A stretch of DNA of 47,935 nucleotides. It comes from an uncultured Eubacteriales bacterium. GTDB taxonomy: Bacteria > Bacillota > Clostridia > Oscillospirales > Acutalibacteraceae. Made by a program: the position numbers and the translations under genes. Shown here in pieces: positions 33,858 through 42,328 of the stretch. The notes below the pieces were generated by a model, which was not told the origin of the DNA, ran no database searches, and was given only the letters and a program-made list of their open reading frames with translations. Position 1 is the first letter of the stretch; every line of letters starts with the position of its first letter. Where the stretch lies: contig CATJNB010000123.1 of assembly GCA_949741605.1 (NCBI GenBank), positions 1 through 47,935 of the forward strand, read 5' to 3'.

Positions 33858-33890
33858 GTGACAAAAAATCCATGGACCGGCCAGTATAAT
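33858..33890 (+). promoter_or_regulatory. Putative Spo0A-type promoter of spoIIE
   Basis: GTGACA (33858-33863) and TATAAT (33885-33890) are 21 nt apart. Such wide spacing is the known form of the sigma-A promoters of B. subtilis spoIIE and spoIIG that need phosphorylated Spo0A. TGACAAA overlapping the -35 differs in one base from the 0A box TGNCGAA. Confidence 0.6.
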
Positions 33891-33967
33891 AAAGGCAGTA
33901 AGAAAAGGACAGGCCCGGCGGGCCAGCAAACAGGATGTAAAAAATGAAGGAGAAAGGAACCGGGGTT

Positions 33968-36328
33968 ATGAGAACGAAAGTATTGCAGGGAAGAAACCTC
34001 ACAAAGTACAGGGAGCTGCCAAATAAACTGGCAAATTCTCCGGTTGCGCGGCGGGTTTTGCAGTATGCCGTATATTTTGCGGCAGGGTTCGTGTGTTCGC
34101 GCGGGGTTGTGTTTGGCCGGCATGCACCGTTTGGGGTAGCGGCAGCAGCGGCAGGGCCTTACCGTGGGATGTGGCTGACCATCGCGGGAGGGATTGTCGG
34201 ATATTTATGGCCGTCCCACATCCATGCGCCAGTCCGGTACATAGCGGCGCTCATGGTGGTAGCCGCCATACGATGGGCGCTCAATGAGGTGTTCAAAATC
34301 CGTGGGAACGTCCTGTTTGCGCCGCTTGCCACGTTCGTCCCTTTAATGGGAATGGGGGCGGCCATGGCGGGCATCGAGGGGGCAACTGCACAAACCTGGA
34401 TTTTATATACCGCCGAATCTTTGCTGGGAGGCTGCGGGGCGTTTTTCATCTCGCGCACGTCCTCGATGATTTTAGCAAAGCGCGGTGCAGGAACGCTCAA
34501 CCACATAGAGCTGGCCTGCGGGATTTTAACGGCGGGGATTTTAGTTTTGTCGCTGTCGTCCATCCTGATTGGGGATATCTCCCTGGGACGGGTCGCGGCT
34601 GTGCTGATGGTTTTATTTGCGTGCCGGTACGGAGGCGTTGTCGGGGGGAGTATCGCCGGGATTGTAGCTGGTGCGATGTTTGGATTATCGACGTCCGGGA
34701 TCAGCGGGGTATCGGGAGCCTTGGCGTTTGCGGGGCTGATGGCGGGGCTGTTTTCGCCCTTGGGAAGGGTGGCAACTGCCTTGGTTTTTATCGCAGCCCA
34801 TGGGCTGGGCACGTTACAGGTCGGAAGCTACGAGGTGTTGCTCACGGGTTTGTACGAGGTCATGGGCGCGACGGTGATTTTTGTGGTATGGCCAAACCGG
34901 ACAGGCGGTTTTTTTGCAACGCTTTTCCGGCAGCCAGCGGATATTTCCCATAGCGATGGGCTGCGGCGGTCTGTGATTATGAAATTAGGATTTGCCGCAG
35001 CCGCACTCGAACAGGTATCAGAATCCGTGGAGGCGGTGTCGCAGCGGCTTGCCAAAGTCAGTGCGCCCACCATACAGGGGGTGTACCAGCGCGCCATTGA
35101 CGAAACATGCAGTACCTGCGGGCTGCAAACGTATTGCTGGGGGCATAACCACAGCCGCAGCATGGCATGGATGCAGACGTTGGAGGAGCCTTTGCGGGTG
35201 CATGGGCAGATTGCCAAAAGCGATTTTCCAGAGGAATTTCAAAAGCATTGCGGTCGCCTGTTGGAATTAGCCTCTTATGTCAACCGCCATTACGAAGCCT
35301 ATCTCACACAGGAAGCCGCAGAACGCCGGGTGGCGCAGGTCAGGGGGGTGGTGACAGACCAGTTTTCCACCACCGGGCGGATGCTGCGGGATATTGCGGG
35401 CGAGCTGGAATTATTTGAACAGTTCGACTATGAATCCGCGCATAAAATCAATGAAGCTTTACATGAAACGTCCATCCGCGCAAGCGATGTCAGCTGCCGG
35501 CTGGACCGGTATAACCGGATGGTAGTAGAGGTGGAAGCGCCTGTTTTAGACCGCAGCCGGCTTGGGAAACCGAATGTTTTGCGGGCGATTGCACGTGCAA
35601 CAGGAAGGAGGTTTGAAAATCCGTGTATCAGCGTGGTGAAAAAGAAGTGCCGCCTGCAAATGAGCGAACGTCCGATTTATAAGGTATCGGTCGGGACTGC
35701 CCAGCATAGTTGTGCCAACCGCGCCCTGTGCGGGGACAGCTATGAATGTTTCGCAGACGGGACAGGCCGTTATATTGCGATGATCAGCGACGGCATGGGC
35801 ACAGGAGGCCGTGCCGCAGTGGATGGCGCGATGGCTTCGGGGATCATGTCCACCCTCATCAAAGCGGGGGTTGGGTTCGACTGCGCGCTCAAAATTGCCA
35901 ATTCGGCATTAATGGTCAAGTCGGGCGAGGAGACGCTCTCGACGCTCGACGTAGCCGCTATCAATCTGTTTGACGGCGCAGTGGAATTTATGAAAGCCGG
36001 GGCCCCGGTAAGTTTTCTCCGCAGAAAGGGGGAGGTGCAGCGTTTGGATGCGGTTTCCTTACCGGTTGGCATTTTGGAAGAAGCGATTTTTTCGCGGGTA
36101 TCTACGAAAGCAGAGGATGGTGATTTTATTGTGATGTTTTCGGATGGCGTCATTGCGTCCGGCGAGGGCTGGGTCGCGCAGACCCTTGAGGACTGGACAG
36201 ACGGCGATCCGACGGAACTGGCAGAATTGCTGGTAGAAAAAGCGGTGAAAAACCGCAGCGACGGCCATGATGATGATATCACGGCCGTGGTATTAAAACT
36301 CACGATTCCGAAATTGGAAGCAGTATAA
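33968..36328 (+). CDS. spoIIE: Stage II sporulation protein E
   Basis: Membrane serine phosphatase that dephosphorylates SpoIIAA in the forespore, releasing sigma-F, and takes part in asymmetric septation. The N-terminus has about ten membrane helices (to about 320), a central regulatory domain with a Cys cluster (CSTCGLQTYCW near 373) follows, and the PP2C domain ends the protein: MISDGMGTGGRAA, MFSDGVIASGEG and GHDDDITAVVLKL carry the metal-binding Asp residues. I chose the ATG with AAAGGA 9 nt upstream, giving 786 residues. The promoter has 21-nt spacing. It proves that the organism has a sporulation pathway, not that it sporulates. Confidence 0.95.
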   Translation: MRTKVLQGRNLTKYRELPNKLANSPVARRVLQYAVYFAAGFVCSRGVVFGRHAPFGVAAAAAGPYRGMWLTIAGGIVGYLWPSHIHAPVRYIAALMVVAAIRWALNEVFKIRGNVLFAPLATFVPLMGMGAAMAGIEGATAQTWILYTAESLLGGCGAFFISRTSSMILAKRGAGTLNHIELACGILTAGILVLSLSSILIGDISLGRVAAVLMVLFACRYGGVVGGSIAGIVAGAMFGLSTSGISGVSGALAFAGLMAGLFSPLGRVATALVFIAAHGLGTLQVGSYEVLLTGLYEVMGATVIFVVWPNRTGGFFATLFRQPADISHSDGLRRSVIMKLGFAAAALEQVSESVEAVSQRLAKVSAPTIQGVYQRAIDETCSTCGLQTYCWGHNHSRSMAWMQTLEEPLRVHGQIAKSDFPEEFQKHCGRLLELASYVNRHYEAYLTQEAAERRVAQVRGVVTDQFSTTGRMLRDIAGELELFEQFDYESAHKINEALHETSIRASDVSCRLDRYNRMVVEVEAPVLDRSRLGKPNVLRAIARATGRRFENPCISVVKKKCRLQMSERPIYKVSVGTAQHSCANRALCGDSYECFADGTGRYIAMISDGMGTGGRAAVDGAMASGIMSTLIKAGVGFDCALKIANSALMVKSGEETLSTLDVAAINLFDGAVEFMKAGAPVSFLRRKGEVQRLDAVSLPVGILEEAIFSRVSTKAEDGDFIVMFSDGVIASGEGWVAQTLEDWTDGDPTELAELLVEKAVKNRSDGHDDDITAVVLKLTIPKLEAV

Positions 36329-36393
36329 AACGCCCTTAGGCATACTGCGGCCCTTTTTGGGGAGCCTATGTTTAAAAAGGTCAGAACAGAATC

Positions 36394-36434
36394 AAAAAAA
36401 GAAACCGGCCAGTCACAACGACAGGACGGTTTTC
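36394..36434 (-). terminator. Intrinsic terminator of the 47-residue membrane protein gene
   Basis: On the minus strand AAAACCGtCC pairs with GGcCGGTTT around a loop and ends in CTTTTTTT. This supports the small minus-strand gene just upstream. Confidence 0.7.
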
Positions 36435-36450
36435 TTGGCGTGCACAAACG

Positions 36451-36594
36451 TCACAGGGATGCAAGGGCAAGCCAGATCCCAACCGGGATGGCGGTGCCGA
36501 GCATCAAAACAGCGCAGCCAATGGCCACAATCCGCACCCACAGGCGGGTATGGCTTTTGGGGGTTTGGGGATGTTTTTTGGTTTTGCGGGACAT
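36451..36594 (-). CDS. Small single-pass membrane protein, 47 residues
   Basis: Too short for the ORF track. The ATG (36592-36594) is preceded by AGGAGG with a 9-nt spacing, and a consensus-like promoter and a terminator frame it. The protein begins MSRKTKKHPQT, a basic Pro-containing stretch, then a single hydrophobic segment at about 22-46 (VAIGCAVLMLGTAIPVGIWLA). It ends almost directly after the segment. I do not recognise a family. The gene is divergent from the LCP gene and convergent with spoIIE, in a 480-nt gap that would otherwise look empty. Confidence 0.7.
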   Translation of the reverse strand: MSRKTKKHPQTPKSHTRLWVRIVAIGCAVLMLGTAIPVGIWLALASL

Positions 36595-36627
36595 GCTCTA
36601 GGTACCTCCTGAACATCAAGTACCCCT

Positions 36628-36656
36628 ATTGTATCGCAAGGCCCCTGCAAAGACAA
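36628..36656 (-). promoter_or_regulatory. Predicted promoter of the 47-residue gene
   Basis: On the minus strand TTGTCT and TACAAT are separated by 17 nt, 34 nt before the ATG. Confidence 0.6.
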
Positions 36657-36719
36657 GGGGAAAAAAGCAAAGATTTTGTAAAAGATATCTTAAAATCCGG
36701 GTAAACTTGACAGATTTGG

Positions 36720-36748
36720 TTGACACCGGTATTATTTTCGCCTAAAAT
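36720..36748 (+). promoter_or_regulatory. Predicted sigma-A promoter of the LCP gene
   Basis: TTGACA (perfect) and TAAAAT are separated by 17 nt, about 60 nt before the LCP ATG. A second TTGACA lies 13 nt upstream. Confidence 0.8.
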
Positions 36749-36807
36749 GAATGGTTGAAGGTTGCTTTACATCAGGAAAGACCCGATATATGAAAATGAG
36801 GTGGATT

Positions 36808-37908
36808 ATGGCAGGAAGAAACAATCCAAACGGCCGCGGCAACGGTCCGCGCCGCAATGACAATTATGATGACCGCTACCATTATGTAGACCGGGAGGTA
36901 TACAGCTCCAGCAGGCGCCGCTCTTCCCCGGCTCCCTCCCGGGGCAGCGGGAATTACCGCCCTCCCAAGAAAAAGGGCAGCGGGGTCAAAAAAGCGATCA
37001 TTATTATTGTGTGCGTGGTCCTCGCTTTTGTTTTAGCGGTTGTGGGGTTTGGGGCGATCATGCTCAGCCGGTTCCCGCGGGAAGAGGTGAAAACCGACCA
37101 ATATGTGCAGCAGCCAGTGGATGCGCCGGATTGGGAGGTTCTCGAGCTGGAAGGCACCATGAATATCCTGCTCATTGGCGCGGACAAAAACGAAAACGGA
37201 ACCAATGGGCGTTCGGATTCCATGATGCTGATTTCCCTGGATCATAACCATAAAACCATCAAGATGGTATCGTTTTTGCGCGATTTGTATGTGGAAATCC
37301 CGACGCACGGCAAGGACAAGCTCAATGTTGCCTACACGCTGGGCGGGGCCGGGATGGTCATGCAGACGCTGGAGAATAATTTCCGTATCAACATTGACAA
37401 ATATATTCAGACAGATTTTGAAAAGTTTGCGGATATGGTTGACCTTTTGGGCGGCATTGATTTGGAGATGACACAGGAAGAAGCCGATTATATGAACCAG
37501 ATCAAGGGCAGTGATTTGAAAGCCGGATACAACCATCTGCGCGGGACATTGGCGTTATACTATTCGCGGATGCGCTATCTGGACAGCGACTTCGGGCGTA
37601 CCGGGCGCCAGCGGCAGGTGATCCTTGCGATGCTCGAAAAGGTGAAAAAGAAGAACGTGTTTGAACAGGCTTCGTTTGTGTGGGAGGTTGCCCAGTATTT
37701 CAAAACCAACCTGAGCAATTCCGAATTGCTGGGTCTGGCAAGCAAGGCTGCGGATATCGCAGGGTATGAAAGCGATACGCTCTATGTACCGTATAAAGAC
37801 ACCTACCGCGATGAACGCCTGAGTGCGGGCGAGGTTCTGGTTCCGGACCTTGAGGCCAATGCCCGTAAGCTGCGCGACTTTTTGTACCCGGATCATAATA
37901 CCCCGTAA
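36808..37908 (+). CDS. LytR-CpsA-Psr (LCP) family wall-polymer ligase
   Basis: Membrane-bound phosphotransferase that attaches teichoic acids or other glycopolymers to peptidoglycan. The N-terminal 60 residues are polar and Arg/Asn/Ser-rich and cytoplasmic; one membrane helix spans about 62-84. The LCP domain has MNILLIGADKN, the Arg-bearing SDSMMLISLD and VSFLRDLYVEIP, DKLNVAYTLGG, and GRTGRQRQVILAML. The ATG after GAGG gives 366 residues. The long charged cytoplasmic tail is common in Clostridia and may bind partners. Likely the start of a unit that leads to metG, 55 nt downstream. Confidence 0.93.
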   Translation: MAGRNNPNGRGNGPRRNDNYDDRYHYVDREVYSSSRRRSSPAPSRGSGNYRPPKKKGSGVKKAIIIIVCVVLAFVLAVVGFGAIMLSRFPREEVKTDQYVQQPVDAPDWEVLELEGTMNILLIGADKNENGTNGRSDSMMLISLDHNHKTIKMVSFLRDLYVEIPTHGKDKLNVAYTLGGAGMVMQTLENNFRINIDKYIQTDFEKFADMVDLLGGIDLEMTQEEADYMNQIKGSDLKAGYNHLRGTLALYYSRMRYLDSDFGRTGRQRQVILAMLEKVKKKNVFEQASFVWEVAQYFKTNLSNSELLGLASKAADIAGYESDTLYVPYKDTYRDERLSAGEVLVPDLEANARKLRDFLYPDHNTP

Positions 37909-37910
37909 AA

Positions 37911-37931
37911 AATAATACAATTTGTAATATT
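37911..37931. repeat. 21-bp palindrome before metG
   Basis: AATAATACAA-T-TTGTAATATT is an almost perfect palindrome (9 of 10 pairs) lying between the LCP and metG genes. It is too AT-rich to be a strong terminator; an operator is possible. Confidence 0.5.
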
Positions 37932-37963
37932 AGAGCGAAAATAAACGAAAAGGAATGAGGAGA

Positions 37964-39913
37964 ATGGGACAAAAACCCTTTTATATTACCACACCGATTT
38001 ATTACCCGTCCGGCAAAGCGCACATCGGGCATAGCTATTGTACGCTGGGCAGCGACGCGATTGCGCGTTACAAACGGATGCAGGGGTATGACGTCATGTT
38101 CCTGACCGGTACCGACGAGCATGGTCAGAAAATTGAACTCAAAGCGGCAGAGGCTGGGATCACGCCAAAAGAATATGTGGACAAGATTGTGGCAGGCTTT
38201 CAGGAGCTTTGGAAGCTGCTTGATATCTCGCATGACCGCTTTATCCGTACAACCGACGATTACCATGTCAAAGCAGTACAGAAAATTTTCCGGGACCTGT
38301 ACGACAAAGGGGAAATTTACAAAGGCGCTTACAAGGGCTGGTACTGTACCCCCTGCGAATCCTTCTGGACCGAAACCCAGTTAAAAGACCACAAATGCCC
38401 GGACTGCGGGCGGGAGGTCAAATGGGCGGAGGAAGAAGCGTACTTTTTCCGGCTGTCGGCGTATGCGGACCGTCTGTTAAAGCACTATGAGGAACATCCC
38501 CAGTTCATCCAGCCGGAGAGCCGCAAAAATGAAATGATTAATTTTATCAAAAACGGCCTGGATGATTTGTGCGTATCGCGCACCAGCTTTACGTGGGGCA
38601 TCCCGGTAGACTTTGACCAAAAACACGTAGTTTATGTCTGGCTCGACGCACTGACGAATTATATTACCGCCATGGGGTATGGGTCGGAAAACGATGCGGA
38701 TTATCAAAAATATTGGCCCGCTGACGTCCATTTTGTAGGCAAGGAAATCGTGCGGTTCCATACGGTGATCTGGCCTGCCATGCTCATGGCGCTTGGCCTG
38801 CCGCTGCCCAAACAGGTGTATGGGCATGGATGGCTTTTGTTTGGCGACGGCACGAAAATGTCAAAATCCAAGGGCAATGTCGTAGACCCAGTGATCCTGT
38901 GCGAGCGGTACGGGGTGGATGCGATCCGTTATTTCCTGCTGCGCGAAATCCCCTTTGGGGCAGACGGCAACTTCACCAATGAAGCCCTGATTGGGCGGAT
39001 CAATTCCGACCTTGCCAATGACCTTGGCAATTTGCTGTCCCGTACCACTGCTATGGCACAGAAATACTTTGATGGCAGAATCCCGCCGAAACGGGAAACA
39101 GAACCAGTGGACCAAGAGCTGATTGGGATGGCGACGTCGCTGCGGGCGGCTTGTGACGGTCATGTGGAAACGTACCAGTTTTCTAACGCGCTTGCTGATA
39201 TCTGGAAAGTCATCGCGCGCGCCAACAAATACATTGATGAAACCCAGCCATGGGTACTGGGCAAGGACGATTCCAAACAGGAACGTTTGGCGACTGTGCT
39301 TTATCATCTCTGCGAAACCCTGCGGATCATTTCCATCCTGCTTACCCCCTTTCTGCCGAATACGGCTCCGAAAATCCAGCAACAGCTTGGGGTATCGGGC
39401 AAGGCGGTCACGTATGCCACAGCCGACGTATGGGGCACGCTCCCGGTGGATGCAGTGATTACCAAGGGCGAAACCTTATTCCCGCGTATCGACGTGGAAA
39501 AGGAGATTGCCGAGCTGATCGCAATTCTTGGGGATACCAGCCAAAAGGACGAGCCGAAAGCCGCCAAACCGGAAGGCGTTGTGGCCATGGAGCAAATCGG
39601 CATTGACGAGTTTGCGAAGGTGGAACTGCGGGTTGCAAAGGTGCTGACCTGTGAGCCGGTCAAAAAGGCGAAAAAGCTATTGCGCCTGACCTTGGATGAC
39701 GGCACAGGAGAACGTACTGTAGTATCGGGCATTGCGAAATTCTATACCCCGGATGACCTCATTGGCAAACATATCATTCTGGTGGCAAACCTCAAGCCGG
39801 CTGTTTTGTGCGGGGTGGAGAGCCATGGGATGATCCTTGCAGCGGACTGCCCGGACGGTGACATTAAGGTTCTGTTTGTCGATGGGATTCCGGCGGGAAG
39901 CCCGATCCACTGA
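37964..39913 (+). CDS. metG: Methionyl-tRNA synthetase
   Basis: Class I synthetase charging tRNA-Met. The HIGH motif appears as PSGKAHIGHSY near 17; the zinc knuckle has CTPC and CPDC pairs at about 130-150; KMSKS is in GTKMSKSKGNVV near 301; and a C-terminal EMAP/Trbp111-like tRNA-binding domain (FAKVELRVAKVL to the end, about 545-649) is present. The start was set at the third-codon ATG of the track frame, with AAAAGGA 9 nt upstream, giving 649 residues. No T-box is seen. tatD follows after 20 nt, the common clostridial order. Confidence 0.96.
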   Translation: MGQKPFYITTPIYYPSGKAHIGHSYCTLGSDAIARYKRMQGYDVMFLTGTDEHGQKIELKAAEAGITPKEYVDKIVAGFQELWKLLDISHDRFIRTTDDYHVKAVQKIFRDLYDKGEIYKGAYKGWYCTPCESFWTETQLKDHKCPDCGREVKWAEEEAYFFRLSAYADRLLKHYEEHPQFIQPESRKNEMINFIKNGLDDLCVSRTSFTWGIPVDFDQKHVVYVWLDALTNYITAMGYGSENDADYQKYWPADVHFVGKEIVRFHTVIWPAMLMALGLPLPKQVYGHGWLLFGDGTKMSKSKGNVVDPVILCERYGVDAIRYFLLREIPFGADGNFTNEALIGRINSDLANDLGNLLSRTTAMAQKYFDGRIPPKRETEPVDQELIGMATSLRAACDGHVETYQFSNALADIWKVIARANKYIDETQPWVLGKDDSKQERLATVLYHLCETLRIISILLTPFLPNTAPKIQQQLGVSGKAVTYATADVWGTLPVDAVITKGETLFPRIDVEKEIAELIAILGDTSQKDEPKAAKPEGVVAMEQIGIDEFAKVELRVAKVLTCEPVKKAKKLLRLTLDDGTGERTVVSGIAKFYTPDDLIGKHIILVANLKPAVLCGVESHGMILAADCPDGDIKVLFVDGIPAGSPIH

Positions 39914-39933
39914 CGGGAAAAGGAGGGCCTGTT

Positions 39934-40737
39934 TTGCCGAATATTTTTGATTCCCACGCCCATTATGACGACCCGGTCTTTGACCCTGACCGTGAGGAAC
40001 TGTTAAAACGTCTTTTTGCAGAATGTGTGTGCCATGTTGTGAATATCGGTGCAGATCTTGATACCTCACGGGCATCCATCCGTCTGGCACACCAGTACCC
40101 GCAGATCCATGCCACAGTTGGGATTCATCCGGGCAGTGTCAAGGATGCGCCGCCGGACGCGCTCATGCAGCTCAAAGCCTTGCTGACGGAGGAAAAGGTG
40201 GTAGCGGTCGGGGAAATCGGGCTGGACTATTATTATGAGGACAATGCCCCCAGAGAGGTACAAAAGGAATATTTCCGCGCCCAGCTTGCCCTTGCCAAAG
40301 AATACGATTTGCCGGTGGTGGTGCATGACCGCGACGCCCATGCAGATACCATGCAGTTATTGCGCGAATACCGTCCCAAAGGGGTGGTGCATTGCTTTTC
40401 CGGGAGCGTCGAGATGGCGCGGGAAGTGGTGTCGTTGGGGATGTATGTCGGGCTGGGCGGCGCTGTGACGTTTAAGAACGCACGCGTACCTGTGGAGGTT
40501 GCGGCGGCAGTGCCGCTTTCCTCGCTGCTCGTGGAAACAGACGCCCCTTATATGGCTCCCGTACCGTTCCGGGGGAAACGCTGTGATTCTTCCATGATCG
40601 CCTATACGGCGGAAAAAATCGCTTCTGCCCGCAGCATGGCAACCGGGATTGCCGTAACACCGGATGAGGTGTTATCCGCCGCGCGGGAAAATGCAGCCCA
40701 GCTATTTGGAATTGATCTGGAGGAGGGCCTGCTATGA
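39934..40737 (+). CDS. tatD: TatD-family metal-dependent DNase
   Basis: Amidohydrolase-fold nuclease implicated in DNA repair and quality control. The metal ligands are visible as DSHAHYDDP, GEIGLDYYYED, HDRDAH, HCFSG and ETDAPYMAP. The start codon is TTG, 7 nt after AGGAGG, and gives 267 residues, a normal length. Its last four nucleotides overlap the next gene (ATGA), a radical SAM protein that is annotated as TatD-associated in many Clostridia. The coupling suggests a joint role that is not known. Confidence 0.94.
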   Translation: MPNIFDSHAHYDDPVFDPDREELLKRLFAECVCHVVNIGADLDTSRASIRLAHQYPQIHATVGIHPGSVKDAPPDALMQLKALLTEEKVVAVGEIGLDYYYEDNAPREVQKEYFRAQLALAKEYDLPVVVHDRDAHADTMQLLREYRPKGVVHCFSGSVEMAREVVSLGMYVGLGGAVTFKNARVPVEVAAAVPLSSLLVETDAPYMAPVPFRGKRCDSSMIAYTAEKIASARSMATGIAVTPDEVLSAARENAAQLFGIDLEEGLL

Positions 40738-41357
40738 CCATTACCTATCGTTATGGGGACAACCTTTATGTCAATGTTACGAACCGCTGCCCGAATGCGT
40801 GCGAATTTTGCCTGCGTGCCACTGGGGACAAAGTTGGGGATTCCGGGAGCCTTTGGTTCAAGTACGAGCCGACCAAAGAGGAAATCTGGGACAGCATCCA
40901 GCAGCGTGACCTTACAGAATACCGCCAGCTGGTATTTTGCGGGTTTGGGGAGCCTGCGTGCCGGTTGGAGGAGGTACTCTGGGTTTGCCAGCAGGTACGT
41001 GCGGTAAGCCCGATCCCGATCCGCATTAATACCAACGGCTTGTCTGACCTGATTCACAAAAAGCCCACCGCCCCCTTATTTGCCGGGAATTTTGACATGG
41101 TTTCTGTGAGCCTCAACGCCCCCACACCGGAAAAATATGACGCGCTTTGCCATTCGGAATACGGCCTTGCGGCTTTACCAGCGGTGTTGAAATTTACCCA
41201 TGAGGTGACGGCCTATGTGCCCTATGTGCGTATGACCGTAGTGGATACGATGCCGCCAAAGGATTTGGAAGAATGCCGGCGTTTGTGCGAGGAAACAGGC
41301 GCGAAATTTGAGGTACGCCATTACGAACCGGATTGGCAGGATTCCCCCAAAATTTAG
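40734..41357 (+). CDS. TatD-associated radical SAM protein
   Basis: Small radical SAM enzyme, 207 residues. The iron-sulfur motif is C-x3-C-x2-C in NRCPNACEFC at about 18-26, followed by a GFGEP variant of the SAM-binding GGE motif. IRINTNGL and VSVSLNAPTPEKYD are standard radical SAM strands. It lacks the SPASM domain and most auxiliary Cys. It overlaps tatD by 4 nt, so it is cotranslated. In this gene-pair family the reaction is unknown; possible roles are tRNA or DNA modification. Ends at a terminator before pstS. Confidence 0.9.
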   Translation: MTITYRYGDNLYVNVTNRCPNACEFCLRATGDKVGDSGSLWFKYEPTKEEIWDSIQQRDLTEYRQLVFCGFGEPACRLEEVLWVCQQVRAVSPIPIRINTNGLSDLIHKKPTAPLFAGNFDMVSVSLNAPTPEKYDALCHSEYGLAALPAVLKFTHEVTAYVPYVRMTVVDTMPPKDLEECRRLCEETGAKFEVRHYEPDWQDSPKI

Positions 41358-41367
41358 AAACTATTTT

Positions 41368-41395
41368 CGTCTGCTGGGATGGCAGGCGTTTTTTT
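41368..41395 (+). terminator. Intrinsic terminator after the radical SAM gene
   Basis: CGTCTGC pairs with GCAGGCG (one G-U) around a 7-nt loop and runs into TTTTTTT. Confidence 0.85.
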
Positions 41396-41452
41396 ATGGA
41401 AAAAAGTAGGATGTTCCGGGTGTTTTGCGAATACGTTTAACAAGAGGAATGT

Positions 41453-42328
41453 TTGCAAAGGGGGCTGCCGGGATTGGCAAGGATTGGAAAACTGTTCCTG
41501 TTGGTATGCGTATTGTGGGGGCTGTCGGGCTGCCGGATGGTTTTGTATGGGGAAAGGGTCAGCCCAGAGGAGCTGGGGCTGTATGGCGAACTTGGGGTGC
41601 ATGGCTCTACTTCCATGGTCAAGGTCACGCAGGCTCTGGGGGAGGGCTTTTGTGAGGAGTATCCGGGGGTGCGTCTTCAGGTCAGCGCGACCGGGTCTGG
41701 CGAGGCGGTGTATGCGGTGCGTACCGGCAGCGCCCTGATTGGGAATGTATCCCGTGCGCTCAGGGAGTCGGAGCATCCCGAACAGTTCGAACAGGTCACG
41801 CTTGCCATGGATGGCATTGTGATCGCCGTACATCCGGAAAACCCCATTTGTAACCTGAGTACCAAAGAGATTGCACAGATTTTTTCCGGGGAGATCACCA
41901 ATTGGTCCCAGATCGGCGGCTATGACCGTCCGGTTACGGTACTGGGACGGGAAGCGGCATCCGGGACGCGGGATGCCTTTGAGGAGGCGTTTGGGCTTTC
42001 GGATGCCGCCTATGAAGCCGAGCTGACATCAAACGGGGAGATCATCACGCGGATCAGCAGTGACCGCTGTGCCATTGGCTACCTTTCCATGGATTCCCTT
42101 AATCCGTCTGTCAAAGGGATGCAGGTGGACGGTGTGGCGGCAACGGAGGAAACGATCCGCAATGGGCGTTACCGGGTCAAACGCCCCTTTTTACAGATCT
42201 GCCAGAAAGGGTCGGACAGCCGGTTTTTAAACGCATGGTTTGCTTATGTCCATTCGCCGCAGGGTCAGCAAAGGATTCGTCAGGCAGGCTTAGTTCCCGT
42301 AGGGGCAGAGGCAGGAGGGACGCTATGA
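41453..42328 (+). CDS. pstS: Phosphate-binding lipoprotein PstS
   Basis: Surface receptor of the high-affinity phosphate transporter. A hydrophobic segment ends in lipobox LSGC (C27). The phosphate-binding loops are GSTSMVKVTQAL, SATGSGEAVYAV and GREAASGTRDAFEEAF, in the order known for the family. The start is a TTG; AGAGG lies 5 nt upstream. An in-frame TTG at 41474 with AAAGGGGG 9 nt upstream is an alternative. Length 291. The stop overlaps the pstC start (ATGA). No recognisable pho box is seen upstream. Confidence 0.93.
   Translation: MQRGLPGLARIGKLFLLVCVLWGLSGCRMVLYGERVSPEELGLYGELGVHGSTSMVKVTQALGEGFCEEYPGVRLQVSATGSGEAVYAVRTGSALIGNVSRALRESEHPEQFEQVTLAMDGIVIAVHPENPICNLSTKEIAQIFSGEITNWSQIGGYDRPVTVLGREAASGTRDAFEEAFGLSDAAYEAELTSNGEIITRISSDRCAIGYLSMDSLNPSVKGMQVDGVAATEETIRNGRYRVKRPFLQICQKGSDSRFLNAWFAYVHSPQGQQRIRQAGLVPVGAEAGGTL

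Noticed and set aside
33726-33944. 73-codon very basic frame before spoIIE
   Set aside because: No ribosome-binding site precedes it and it overlaps the spoIIE promoter; base bias of the strand explains the Lys/Arg content. Conservation in relatives would change this view.
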